Shown: positions 7,963 to 16,003 of the stretch, in pieces
Numbering within the stretch: position 1 is the first letter of the stretch
Layout of the letters: the number at the start of each line of letters is the position of its first letter
NCBI RefSeq assembly: GCF_026342435.1
Contig: NZ_JAPEMT010000003.1
Location: 434,001 to 498,000 of the forward strand
Direction: 5' to 3'
Length of the DNA stretch: 64,000 bases
From: Streptomyces sp. NBC_00237
Lineage (GTDB): Bacteria > Actinomycetota > Actinomycetes > Streptomycetales > Streptomycetaceae
Translations under genes and position numbers: made by a program
The notes under the pieces: model-generated
What the model was told of the DNA's origin: nothing
The model's input: the letters and a program-made list of their open reading frames with translations, nothing else
Databases searched by the model: none

Positions 7963-8226
7963 GCCACGCTTCCCTTCTGCTGCCCTGTCTTCTGGTGTTC
8001 GCGTCTCCACTGAAGCCGGAGCGCTGATGCGCCCGTGTATGCGCTTCTCGATACGTCCGCGATATGCCGGGTGTGCCAGGACGGCCCGGCGGCGGCGAGG
8101 TCTGCCGCGACAGGGTGCGATCACGGTCGTCCCCCGGCAGAGTGAGTCACCAGGCCGTGCCACTGGTGCGCCCGGCGGAAGGCCACTGACCGACGTGAGG
8201 TGTTCTCACGGAACCGGGGCGATCGC

Positions 8227-9051
8227 ATGTTTCGTACGCAGACCGCCGACGACGGGGACGAACTGCTTGCCAGGCTCGGCGCGCTGACCGCCCAGGCCCG
8301 GGAGCTCGCCAAGGCGCAGCGTTCCCGGGTCGAGCTGGCCGTGGCCCTACAGCGCGGCATGCTGCCTCAGGACCTGCCGAGCCCCCCTGGCGTCCGGCTC
8401 GCCGCCGGTTACATGCCCGCCCATCACGGGCTCAACGTCGGAGGGGACTGGTACGACGCCTTCACCATGCCCGACGGGCGCATCGGCCTGTCCATCGGAG
8501 ACGTGCAGGGGCACAACATCGAGGCCGCGGCCTTCATGGGGCAGGTCCGGGTGGGGCTCCGTGCGCTGGCCCACGTGACGAACCACCCCGGGGAATTGCT
8601 TGCACGTACCAACGACCTCTTGGTCTCCCTGGGCGCGGACCTGTTCGCCACGTGCACCTTCCTCCGGCTCGATCCGGCCACCGGCGTCCTGGAATGCGCC
8701 CGAGCCGGCCACATCCCGCACATCTGGGCCACTGCCGACGGACGGTCCGGTGCCGACGAAGGAGAGTGCGGCCCCCCGCTCGGCGTACTCGAAGGCGCCG
8801 AGTACCCCGTGGTCTGCCACCGGCTCACCACGGGCGGGGTCGTCGTGCTGCTGACCGACGGGGTGGTGGAGGGACCGTCCCTGAGCCTCGACGAGGGGCT
8901 GCGCCGGGTGATGCGGCTGGCCGAGATCTACGCCGCTGCCGACCTGGGGATCGACGCTCTCGTGAACGGCGTCATGCGGCTGGCGGACACCGTGGGGCAC
9001 GAGGACGACGCCGCCGTGCTCATCGTCGGCCACGACGGTGGTGCCCGGTAG
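8227..9051 (+). CDS. SpoIIE-type PP2C serine phosphatase
   Basis: A 274-residue protein. A short N-terminal helix (LARLGALTAQARELAKAQRS) leads into a full SpoIIE/RsbU phosphatase domain with LAVALQRGMLP, GLNVGGDWYDAF (metal-binding Asp), LSIGDVQGHNIEAA, and a final EDDAAVLIV. Such enzymes dephosphorylate anti-sigma-factor antagonists to release sigma factors. No sensor domain is fused; the MASE1 protein encoded next may supply it. An in-frame GTG at 8200 is an alternative start. Confidence 0.92.
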   Translation: MFRTQTADDGDELLARLGALTAQARELAKAQRSRVELAVALQRGMLPQDLPSPPGVRLAAGYMPAHHGLNVGGDWYDAFTMPDGRIGLSIGDVQGHNIEAAAFMGQVRVGLRALAHVTNHPGELLARTNDLLVSLGADLFATCTFLRLDPATGVLECARAGHIPHIWATADGRSGADEGECGPPLGVLEGAEYPVVCHRLTTGGVVVLLTDGVVEGPSLSLDEGLRRVMRLAEIYAAADLGIDALVNGVMRLADTVGHEDDAAVLIVGHDGGAR

Positions 9052-9170
9052 CGGCGGCCACCGCACGCCGGAAGGGCGGGCGAGGGGCTGAGCGTCCCCG
9101 GAGGTCGCGGACGTACTCCTGGGGGACCGGCGGAGCATTCGCATGGCTGAAACGGCCGACGCGGTGTCTG

Positions 9171-10208
9171 ATGGCTACTGTGTTGGTGACCCGGCGATTC
9201 CGCCTGTCCTCGGAGGCCGTTCTCAGGACGCTGGCCGTTGCCTTCCTGTACTACGTGGCCGGGCGTCTGGGCCTGCTCGGCGGGCTCACCGTCGAAGGCG
9301 CGACGGTCACCCCCCTCTGGCCGCCCACCGGCGTCGCCGTCGCCGCACTGCTCGTCTACGGCCTCTCGGTCTGGCCGGGGATCGCCGCCGGATCCTTCTT
9401 CGTCATCGCGTCCCTCACCACGCCCGACCCCGTCGCGCTCGTCACCGTGGCGGGCAACACCCTCGCCCCGATCTGCGCCTGTCTGATGCTGCGCAAGGCC
9501 GGATTCAGGGTCGGTGTCTCCCGTGTGCGGGACGGACTGGCCCTGGTGTTCCTCGGTGGGCTCGGCGCCATGCTCATCAGCGCGACGACAGGAGTCGGGC
9601 TGCAAGTGGTGACCGGCTCCCTGGGAGCGGGGGAGTTCTGGTCCGTGTGGCTGGCCTGGTGGGTGGGCGACGCGATGGGCGTCCTGCTCGTCACTCCGCT
9701 CCTGCTCGTGCTGGCGGGAGCGGCCGGACCGGTGGAGCTGGGCCGCTGGAAGGAGATGCTGTGCCTGGGCCTTGCGGCCGTGATCATCGTGCCCCTGGCC
9801 GTCCTGGGTGAACTGAGTCTGCTCTTCCTCGTCTTTCCGCTGCTGATCTGGGCGGCACTGCGATTCCAGCTGGCCGGAAGCATGGTGTGCGCGCTGTTCG
9901 CGTCCGTGCTCACCACGTTCGAAGCGAATACGCAGCAGGGTGCCTTCCTCGGTCTGTCCGCCGTCGAGGTCATGGTCAAACTCCAGGCGTTCAACGGTGC
10001 GACCGCGCTGACGGCGCTCATGCTGTCCGCGATGGTCGCCGAACAGCGCGCCACCCGGCGATCGGTGGAGGACGCCTGCCGGGAACTCGCCGAGGTGCTG
10101 GAGCACCTCGCCGCCGGAGAATCCCCGCCCGAGCCCTCCGCCGGGCACGCCGTCACCTCCCGCGCCGACGACCCCGCGAGGGGGACTGACGGACGCCCGC
10201 GCGCGTGA
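9171..10208 (+). CDS. MASE1-domain integral membrane protein
   Basis: A 345-residue protein almost wholly made of hydrophobic segments, about eight, in the MASE1 pattern: LAVAFLYYVAGRLGLL, then VTPLWPPTGVAVAALLVYG, and WLAWWVGDAMGVLLVTPLLL. MASE1 is a membrane sensor region usually fused to kinase or diguanylate cyclase domains. Here the C-terminus after residue about 290 is only a short cytoplasmic helix and a Pro-rich tail, so no output domain exists. It lies 119 bp after the SpoIIE phosphatase on the same strand, suggesting a split sensor/phosphatase pair. The ATG is at 9171. Confidence 0.88.
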   Translation: MATVLVTRRFRLSSEAVLRTLAVAFLYYVAGRLGLLGGLTVEGATVTPLWPPTGVAVAALLVYGLSVWPGIAAGSFFVIASLTTPDPVALVTVAGNTLAPICACLMLRKAGFRVGVSRVRDGLALVFLGGLGAMLISATTGVGLQVVTGSLGAGEFWSVWLAWWVGDAMGVLLVTPLLLVLAGAAGPVELGRWKEMLCLGLAAVIIVPLAVLGELSLLFLVFPLLIWAALRFQLAGSMVCALFASVLTTFEANTQQGAFLGLSAVEVMVKLQAFNGATALTALMLSAMVAEQRATRRSVEDACRELAEVLEHLAAGESPPEPSAGHAVTSRADDPARGTDGRPRA

Positions 10209-10209
10209 G

Positions 10210-10245
10210 GCAGGGGGCGGGCGCCGTATGGCGTCCGCCCCCTGC
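10210..10245. terminator. Strong hairpin terminator
   Basis: A 16-bp stem with one mismatch (10210-10225 with 10230-10245) and a GTAT loop, starting right after the MASE1 stop. It lies between convergent genes and may act in both directions. Confidence 0.8.
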
Positions 10246-10296
10246 TGTACGTCATGTGCTGTACGTCATGTGCTGTGGGTCATGCGCTGTACGTCA
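10245..10296. repeat. 14-bp tandem repeat between convergent genes
   Basis: Units CTGTACGTCATGTG at 10245-10258 and 10259-10272 are identical; the third (10273-10286) has three changes; the fourth is partial. It starts at the last base of the terminator stem. Confidence 0.85.
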
Positions 10297-10331
10297 GTCC
10301 GGCGCGCGGTCGTCGGCGGCCGGTGCCGGAA

Positions 10332-11921
10332 TCAGAACTGGAGGGCCCAGAGGTCGATCTTGCCGATGTCCTGGGCGGCGTTGTCGCTGACCCGCAGCTT
10401 CCAGGTGCCGTTGGCCACCTCGGAGGACGCGTTGACGGTGTACGTCTGGGCGATGTTGTCGGCGCTGCCGCCCGTCCCGAACGCCTTGAGGTTGTAGACG
10501 CTGCCGTCGGGGGCCACCAGGTCGACCTTCAGGTCACCGATGTACGTGTGCTTGATGTCGACCGGGACGCTCAGGGCCGCCGGAGCGTTGCCCGGGACAC
10601 CGCTGACGGTGACCGGGGACTCCACGGTGGTGTTGTCGCCGATTGCCACGTCGGTGGCGTTCTCGAAGCGCGGGCCGGGCGGAGTGGTCGAACTCCCCAC
10701 GTTCAGAAGCCTGTTGGGGGAGCCGGTGCCCGGGTTGCCGACCACGTTCGGGGTGGCGGCGGTGGTCAGCGCGGTGGAGACCTGCGCCGGAGTGGCGGTC
10801 CTGTTGCCCGCCAGGTAGAGCGCGGCCGCGCCCGCCACGTGCGGGGAGGCCATCGACGTACCGGAGATGGTGTTGGTGGCGGTGTCGCCGGTGTTCCACG
10901 ACGAGGTGATGGAGGATCCCGGGGCGAACAGGTCCAGCACGCTGCCGTAGTTGGAGAAGCTGGAGCGGGCGTCGGTGCTGGTCGTCGAGCCGACGGTGAT
11001 CGCCTCGGTGACGCGTGCCGGGGAGTAGTTCTGCGCGTTGGCGCTGTCATTGCCCGCGGCGACGGCGTACGTGATGCCGCTGGCGACGGAGTTGCGTACG
11101 GCGGTGTCGAGTGCGGAGTCCACTCCGCCGCCGAGGCTCATGTTGGCGACCGCCGGCTTCACGGCGTTCCGCGTCACCCAGTCGATGCCCGCGACCACCT
11201 GGGCGGTGGTGCCGGAGCCCTGGTTGTTGAGCACGCGGACGCCGACGATCTTCGCCTTCTTGGCGACGCCGTACGCGGTGCCGCCGACCGTGCCCGCGAC
11301 GTGCGTGCCGTGGCCGTTGCCGTCCTGGGCGGTGTTGTCGTTGTCGATCGCGTCGAAGCCGTAGCTGGCGCGGCCGCCGAAGTCGCTGTGGGTGATGCGT
11401 ACACCGGTGTCGATGATGTACGCCGTCACGCCCTCGCCCGCGGTGTCGGGGTAGGTGTAGCTCCGGTCGAGCGGCAGAGCCCGCTGGTCGATGCGGTCCA
11501 GGCCCCAGGAGGGCGGGTTGGGCTGGGTGGCGTCGATCGTGAAGACGCGGTCCTGGGAGACCGAGGCGACCGCGGGGTCGGCGGCGAACTTCTTCGCCTG
11601 GGCCTCGGACAGCTCGACGGCGTAGCCGTTGAGGGCCCGCTCGTAGGTGTCCTTGACCTTGGCGCCGTACCGCTTGGCGAGCGCCTGGCCCTGAGCGGAC
11701 TCGGCGTCGACGACGGAGTCCTTGAGCGTCACGATGTAGCTGCCGGGAACGGCCCCGGCGGCGCCGGCGTTCTCGATCCGGCCCTCGGCGGCGGCCGGAG
11801 CGGCGGCGGCGGGCAGCACGGAGACGGTGCCGAGCGCGAGGGCGGCGACGGAGGTGGCACCGGCCACCGCCCATCTTCGGGCGACGGAACCGGTGAGGAA
11901 AGGTGCAGGACGCATCGACAT
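10332..11921 (-). CDS. Secreted subtilisin-like serine protease (S8) with P domain
   Basis: A 529-residue preproprotease. A Sec-type signal ends near VLPAAAAPAAA. An inhibitor I9 propeptide follows (GSYIVTLKDSVVDAESAQGQ to VASVSQDR, residues about 55-125). The S8 catalytic domain has the Asp motif AYIIDTGVRITHSDF, the His motif GNGHGTHVAGTVGG and the Ser motif GTSMASPHVAGAAA. A C-terminal proprotein-convertase P domain (PRFENATDVAIGDN to ALQF) fills about the last 115 residues. The start at 11921 has AGGAGG 9 bases upstream; 11939 and 11915 are alternatives. It is probably an extracellular nutritional or developmental protease. Confidence 0.95.
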   Translation of the reverse strand: MSMRPAPFLTGSVARRWAVAGATSVAALALGTVSVLPAAAAPAAAEGRIENAGAAGAVPGSYIVTLKDSVVDAESAQGQALAKRYGAKVKDTYERALNGYAVELSEAQAKKFAADPAVASVSQDRVFTIDATQPNPPSWGLDRIDQRALPLDRSYTYPDTAGEGVTAYIIDTGVRITHSDFGGRASYGFDAIDNDNTAQDGNGHGTHVAGTVGGTAYGVAKKAKIVGVRVLNNQGSGTTAQVVAGIDWVTRNAVKPAVANMSLGGGVDSALDTAVRNSVASGITYAVAAGNDSANAQNYSPARVTEAITVGSTTSTDARSSFSNYGSVLDLFAPGSSITSSWNTGDTATNTISGTSMASPHVAGAAALYLAGNRTATPAQVSTALTTAATPNVVGNPGTGSPNRLLNVGSSTTPPGPRFENATDVAIGDNTTVESPVTVSGVPGNAPAALSVPVDIKHTYIGDLKVDLVAPDGSVYNLKAFGTGGSADNIAQTYTVNASSEVANGTWKLRVSDNAAQDIGKIDLWALQF

Positions 11922-12315
11922 CGGAGGGATCCTCCTCATGGGGGTGGTGCACCGAGGTGCAGCTGCGGGGGGAACACGCGACAGGGGCATGACAAGCCAA
12001 CGTGCGGTGGATTCCGGCTTGCCGCCGACCGGCCGACACCGAAAGACTGACCCATCCCCCTTGACCTCACAAGAGGTCCTGCACTCCCGCAACACAGCGT
12101 CCACACAAGCGACATGACGCCCCGTCATATGCGCCTCCATCGCCTCGGTGCCGAGCCGAGGTGGAGGGGCCGATCGGTTCGGCGGTCAGCAACAGCCGTG
12201 GCCGGACGTCTTCTTGGCCGGAACCGGCCGGAATGCGGTGCGATGGCGCACCAGCGATCTTCGCGATTATGATGCCGGGCAGCGTCGCGTGCCGGTGGCG
12301 GTTCGATCGTCAGGC
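11922..12315. other. Upstream region of the subtilisin and esterase genes
   Basis: No gene is supported in this 394-bp divergent region. It holds a perfect inverted repeat at 12063-12078 and a local drop in GC around 12060-12140, typical of promoter DNA. A second A/T-richer patch (about 12255-12360) precedes the esterase gene. Confidence 0.5.
12063..12078. promoter_or_regulatory. Perfect inverted repeat upstream of the subtilisin gene
   Basis: GACCTC and GAGGTC with an ACAA spacer (12063-12078), about 140 bp upstream of the protease start. It could be an operator for the protease promoter; the regulator is unknown. Confidence 0.4.
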
Positions 12316-13116
12316 ATGGAGGCGTCATATCGAAAGGTGGCTACGGCCATTACCACCCCCATCTCACAGAAGATCACGCTCTACCCCGCCGAGGACCGCT
12401 TCTTCGGCCCCCGACCCGCCGTCCTCGTCCTGCCGGGCGGCCGCTTCCGGGAACTTCCCCCGCACGAAGGCGAAGGCTACGCGCGCTGGCTGTCGGGCCT
12501 CGGATTCCACGCCTTCGTCCTGTCCTACCGGCTGCTGCCGGACCGGTTCCCGGCCCCTCTGGAAGACGCCCGGGCCGGGTTGGACCACATCCGCAACGGC
12601 GACCACGGCCTCGACATCGGCCGGGTCGGCGTCATCGGCTCCAGCGCGGGCGGCCAACTCGCCGGCCTGCTCATGACCGGCCGGGTCCTGTCCATCGAGG
12701 AGGGGGTCGTCGATCCGCCCCGACCGGACTTCGCCATCCTGGCCTACGCGCTGGCCGACCTCGACCTCCTGCCGCCGCCGGTGGTGGAGAGCCTGCTCGG
12801 TGACCTGCTGCCCATCAAGGACGAGCTGTCCCCGGCCAAGCACGTGGACGCGTCGGTGTGCCCGACCTTCGTATGGGCCGCTGCTCAGGACCCGCCGGGC
12901 CTGCCCAACGCCCTGGAGTGGACCCGGGCACTGGCGGCCGCCGGGGTACCGGTGGAGCTGCACGTCTACCCGGGCGGCAACCACGGCATCGGCCTGGCCG
13001 ACGGAGTGGAGTACGGCGGCCGGCCGCACACGTTCATCGCGCGCGAACCGCACACGGCGTCCTGGACGACCGCGTGCGCGGCCTGGCTGCGACGGGAGGG
13101 CGTCCTTGTCGACTGA
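12316..13116 (+). CDS. Alpha/beta hydrolase, esterase/acetylhydrolase-like
   Basis: A 266-residue cytoplasmic protein. It has VLVLPGGRFRELPPHEGEG (oxyanion-side loop), the nucleophile elbow GVIGSSAGGQLAG at about residue 112 (GxSxGG), PTFVWAAAQDPP as probable acid strand, and YPGGNHGIGLADG as the His loop. The pattern fits acetylesterase/BD-FAE-type hydrolases acting on small esters or acetylated sugars. The ATG at 12316 has only a weak Shine-Dalgarno. Its 3' end overlaps the TTG start of the hemerythrin gene, so the two form an operon. Confidence 0.88.
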   Translation: MEASYRKVATAITTPISQKITLYPAEDRFFGPRPAVLVLPGGRFRELPPHEGEGYARWLSGLGFHAFVLSYRLLPDRFPAPLEDARAGLDHIRNGDHGLDIGRVGVIGSSAGGQLAGLLMTGRVLSIEEGVVDPPRPDFAILAYALADLDLLPPPVVESLLGDLLPIKDELSPAKHVDASVCPTFVWAAAQDPPGLPNALEWTRALAAAGVPVELHVYPGGNHGIGLADGVEYGGRPHTFIAREPHTASWTTACAAWLRREGVLVD

Positions 13117-13567
13117 CCGCGTCACCGCCTGGGGTGAGGAACTGCGGCGGGTGCACGGCACGTTGCGCACCGCGCTGGCGCTGGCCCGTACGGGACTGGA
13201 CGGCGGCCACCCCGCCGACGCCGCCACCGACCTGCTGCTCTTCTGCCACGGTTTCTGCGCCGCCCTGTCCGGCCACCACCGCGCCGAGGACGGTTCGTTG
13301 TTCCCTGAACTGGTGCGGGCGCGACCCGACTTGGCGCCGGTGGTCGCGAAGCTGACGCAGGACCACAACATGATCGAGCACCTCATCGGCGGACTGCGGA
13401 AGGCACTGGCCGACTCGGCCGACCCGGAGGTGGCACACCGTCACCTGGACGGGATCGAGGCGGTCATGGAGACGCACTTCAGGTACGAGGAGAAGCAATT
13501 GGGAGCGGTGCTGGACGGCATGGACGCCGACTTCGACCGCACCGAGATCTTCGGCCCGATCAGCTGA
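13106..13567 (+). CDS. Hemerythrin-like domain protein
   Basis: A 153-residue four-helix protein with the hemerythrin HHE ligand pattern: H in RRVHGTL, SGHHRAEDGSLFPELV, LTQDHNMIEHLIGGL and METHFRYEEKQL. These His and acidic residues suit a non-haem di-iron centre that binds O2, NO or iron. The start is TTG at 13106, with GGGAGGG five bases upstream and an 11-base overlap with the esterase gene; GTG at 13121 is an alternative. A strong terminator follows. Confidence 0.9.
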   Translation: MSTDRVTAWGEELRRVHGTLRTALALARTGLDGGHPADAATDLLLFCHGFCAALSGHHRAEDGSLFPELVRARPDLAPVVAKLTQDHNMIEHLIGGLRKALADSADPEVAHRHLDGIEAVMETHFRYEEKQLGAVLDGMDADFDRTEIFGPIS

Positions 13568-13574
13568 ACCCCGT

Positions 13575-13608
13575 CCCGGTCGCGCCGCGCGCCAGCGGCG
13601 CGACCGGG
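13575..13608 (+). terminator. Strong hairpin terminator
   Basis: A perfect 14-bp GC-rich stem (13575-13588 with 13595-13608) and a 6-base loop, directly after the hemerythrin stop. Confidence 0.8.
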
Positions 13609-13667
13609 CACCCCAGGCGATCGACGAGCAGAAATCCAGATGCGGCCGGTCGCTTTGACGGTGTGAG

Positions 13668-14543
13668 ATGCGGGACATGACGATCGTTCTTGACGAGCCC
13701 GGTGTTGACGGGCTGACCGGGGTCGTAGATGCCCTCCGCGCATGGCAGGACGATCACACGCCCCTGCAACTCCATCCGGGAGACCTCGGCTGGGCCTGGG
13801 CACTGGGCGCTGAGCGGCTGGCCGCGTCCGTCCGCACCTGGAGCGTGGACGGACGGATCATTGCCGTCGGATACCTGGACGGCCCCGATGTGCTGCGCCT
13901 GACGACCGCGCCGGACCTGCGACAGGACGATGCCCTGGCGCGCCAGTTGCTGGCGGACTTCGACGATCCGGAGCGCGGGGTCCTGCCGCCCGGCGAGATC
14001 GGCCTCGAAATCCCCAACGGCGCCCTGCTCCGCGAGGTCCTCCTGGAGGCGGGCTGGAATCCGGACGAGCCGTGGACGCCGCTGCGACGCGACCTCTCCG
14101 AGCCGGTGAAGGACTCCGGCCTGCGGATCGAGGTGGCCGGTCCCCAGACGGCCGGGGTGCGGACCGCGGTGCACCGCTCGGCGTTCGGCGGCCAGAAGTT
14201 CACCGAGGAGGTCTGGCACGTCCTCGCAGCCGGGCCGGTCTACGCCGACGCCCGCTGCCTGATCGGCTACGACGACCAGGACAACGCGGTGGCCGCAGCG
14301 ACGGTCTGGTCGGCCGGTCCCGGCAAGCCCGGTCTGCTGGAGCCGATGGGCGTGCACGCCGACCATCGCGGTCACGGCTACGGGACGGCGATCAGCGTCG
14401 CCGCTGCGGCGGCGCTGCGGGACATGGGTGCGTCAAGCGCACTCGTCAGTACCCCGAGCTCGAACGCTGCCGCCGTCGCCACCTACAGGGCGGCTGGATA
14501 CGAGCCGTCGGCCGAACGGCTGGACGTCAGCCGAGCCGCCTGA
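13668..14543 (+). CDS. GNAT family N-acetyltransferase
   Basis: A 291-residue protein with two GNAT-like halves. The C-terminal half is the clearer one: acetyl-CoA loop MGVHADHRGHGYGTAISVAAA, followed by SALVSTPSSNAAAVATYRAAGYEP, the classic Asn and Tyr region. The N-terminal half (AWALGAERLAASVRTWSVDG) resembles a degenerate GNAT domain. The substrate is unknown. The ATG at 13668 is used; ATG 13677 is equally possible. Confidence 0.9.
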   Translation: MRDMTIVLDEPGVDGLTGVVDALRAWQDDHTPLQLHPGDLGWAWALGAERLAASVRTWSVDGRIIAVGYLDGPDVLRLTTAPDLRQDDALARQLLADFDDPERGVLPPGEIGLEIPNGALLREVLLEAGWNPDEPWTPLRRDLSEPVKDSGLRIEVAGPQTAGVRTAVHRSAFGGQKFTEEVWHVLAAGPVYADARCLIGYDDQDNAVAAATVWSAGPGKPGLLEPMGVHADHRGHGYGTAISVAAAAALRDMGASSALVSTPSSNAAAVATYRAAGYEPSAERLDVSRAA

Positions 14544-14840
14544 CAATGTCCAGGTGGGCGGTAACCGGACAGGTCGCGCCGGGGCGGGAGCGGTAGAGGC
14601 TTGTTGACGGGCGCGGCCGTCCACAGTCGGACCTGCTGACACCCGGGCAGGCCGGTGACAACCCGCAGTCGGTACCGCTACGGGATGCGATCCGGGTGCC
14701 CCGGCTGAGGCCGGGGCGTCCCCGGTCACGGCCGGATCGGGTCACCGCCGACACGGCATGCCCGTATCCGTCCCCCCGCCCCCGCCGGGCTACGTCGGTG
14801 CCGGGTCGTCACCACCCTTCCCGAACATGCTGATCGGGTG

Positions 14841-15167
14841 TTACTTCCCGGCCGTGCCGGGGTCCCCGCCGAGGGACTGCTGGTAGGCGTCCGCGTAGGT
14901 GGGTGAGTCCTTGATCAGGTCGTCGCAGAAGGCGGCGACGTCGGGGCCGATGAATTCCATGACTCCCTTGCCCGCTATGACGCCCTCCTCGAAGAAGTCG
15001 ACTATTCCCGGGAGCAGGGGCCCGTCGGGCAGGTCGACCGGGCCGACCTTGAACAAGTACTTCTGCATCTCCTTGTAGACGATCTGGTAATCCGGCGGCA
15101 GTGCCTTGACCCGGGCCGTGTGCGCCCGCCACTGCTTCTTGCCCTCGATGATGTCCTGGATGGTCAT
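14841..15167 (-). CDS. DUF1048 family protein
   Basis: A 108-residue small helical protein (MTIQDIIEGKKQWRAHTARV) with the DUF1048 pattern of LPPDYQIVYKEMQKYLFK and an acidic C-terminal half. DUF1048 proteins in Gram-positive bacteria are usually encoded next to PadR repressors; their function is unknown. It follows the paralogous gene at 15169-15525 with a 1-base gap and is certainly co-transcribed. The 297 bp downstream (14544-14840) show no gene. Confidence 0.85.
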   Translation of the reverse strand: MTIQDIIEGKKQWRAHTARVKALPPDYQIVYKEMQKYLFKVGPVDLPDGPLLPGIVDFFEEGVIAGKGVMEFIGPDVAAFCDDLIKDSPTYADAYQQSLGGDPGTAGK

Positions 15168-15168
15168 G

Positions 15169-15525
15169 TCAGCCTCCCAACCGGCTCAGCTTCTTGGCGA
15201 CGTTCTTGTTCAACTGCTCGCGCCACCGGTCGCGGTAGGTGCGGGCGCCTTCGCCACCGGCGAGCGCCGCGCAGAAGCCCGGGATGTCGTCGCCGAGGAC
15301 GTCGTGGATGCTCTGCTCGTCGGCAGCCGTCTCTTCCAGGAGCCCGAGGGCGCTGTCGAGGATCGGCAGCAGGCTGCGGCCGGTGAAGTCCCCGTGGGGG
15401 AAGAGGTTGACCTTGATCTGTTCCCATGCGGCGCGGTAGTCGTCCGGCAGGGCTGCGGCCTGTGCTTCGAACGCCTTCCACTCCCTGGTGAGATCGCTGC
15501 CCGTGATGGTTTCCCAGAAGTTCAT
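15169..15525 (-). CDS. DUF1048 family protein, tandem paralogue
   Basis: A 118-residue DUF1048 protein (MNFWETITGSDLTREWKAFE, then LPDDYRAAWEQIKVNLFP). It aligns by eye with the next gene (LP-DY, K-LF and a Gly-rich acidic linker), so the pair arose by duplication. Start ATG 15525 has AAGGAGGG 6 bases upstream. The promoter region upstream holds inverted repeats of a type seen at PadR operators, but no PadR gene is visible in the window. Confidence 0.85.
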   Translation of the reverse strand: MNFWETITGSDLTREWKAFEAQAAALPDDYRAAWEQIKVNLFPHGDFTGRSLLPILDSALGLLEETAADEQSIHDVLGDDIPGFCAALAGGEGARTYRDRWREQLNKNVAKKLSRLGG

Positions 15526-15611
15526 CGTCCGCCCTCCTTGAGGCTGTCGATGCGTGATGAGACGTACTGCCAAGTCGTCCAGGACCTCACGAGTTCTCCT
15601 CGGTCCTTGCG

Positions 15612-15632
15612 GTACTGCGTATTGCTGAGTAC
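15612..15632. promoter_or_regulatory. Inverted repeat upstream of the DUF1048 operon
   Basis: GTACT and AGTAC arms with an 11-base spacer (15612-15632), followed by a weaker CTAC...GTAG pair at 15635-15655. This A/T-richer stretch about 90 bp upstream of the DUF1048 start is the probable promoter/operator. Spacing resembles PadR-type sites; this is inference. Confidence 0.4.
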
Positions 15633-15677
15633 CACTACAAAGTATCACTGAGTAGCGGGGGTCTGCCAGTGTTCGGC

Positions 15678-15749
15678 GGACACGGACACGGACACGGATG
15701 CGGACACGGATGCGGACACGGACACGGACACGGACGCGGACGCGGATGT
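15678..15749. repeat. Hexanucleotide minisatellite (12 units)
   Basis: Twelve head-to-tail units of GGACAC with variants GGATGC, GGACGC and GGATGT fill exactly 72 bp. A GTG at 15669 in the plus direction would read it as Gly-His/Gly-Cys/Gly-Arg dipeptides, and the minus strand reads Val-Arg/Ile-Arg. Multiples of six keep the frame open whatever the copy number. Confidence 0.9.
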
Positions 15750-16003
15750 GAGGCACGGGTGCGTGCGCGGTCGGCCGCTACCGGCGCCTGCTCGCGGCCA
15801 CCGCGCAGTAACCGTGCGGCCGCCATGACGTCCCGGCACCCCGGGAACCCCAGGGATCGGTGAGCACGCCCTCGCCACCGGGGTCGGGCAGCGGTGGGAC
15901 ATCGCATCCGAGACGTTCGCCTACGCAGGGACCGCCTGCGAGGTGCTCCAACAATCCGCGCCCCACAGGGCCCTCCCCGCACCGGGCATCGCGCAGTGGC
16001 CGC
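15750..16003. other. No intact gene; uncertain coding traces
   Basis: After the hexanucleotide repeat, plus-strand frames show short gene-like stretches (VGRYRRLLAATAQ before a stop at about 15810, and GVGQRWDIASETFAYAG around 15877-15927) in different frames and without starts. These may be remnants of a disrupted gene, or chance in GC-rich DNA. Confidence 0.3.

Noticed and set aside
15669..15863. Plus-strand frame starting with Gly-His repeats as a real His-rich protein gene
   Set aside because: After the repeat the sequence becomes non-protein-like and stops early; kept as a repeat and a finding only.
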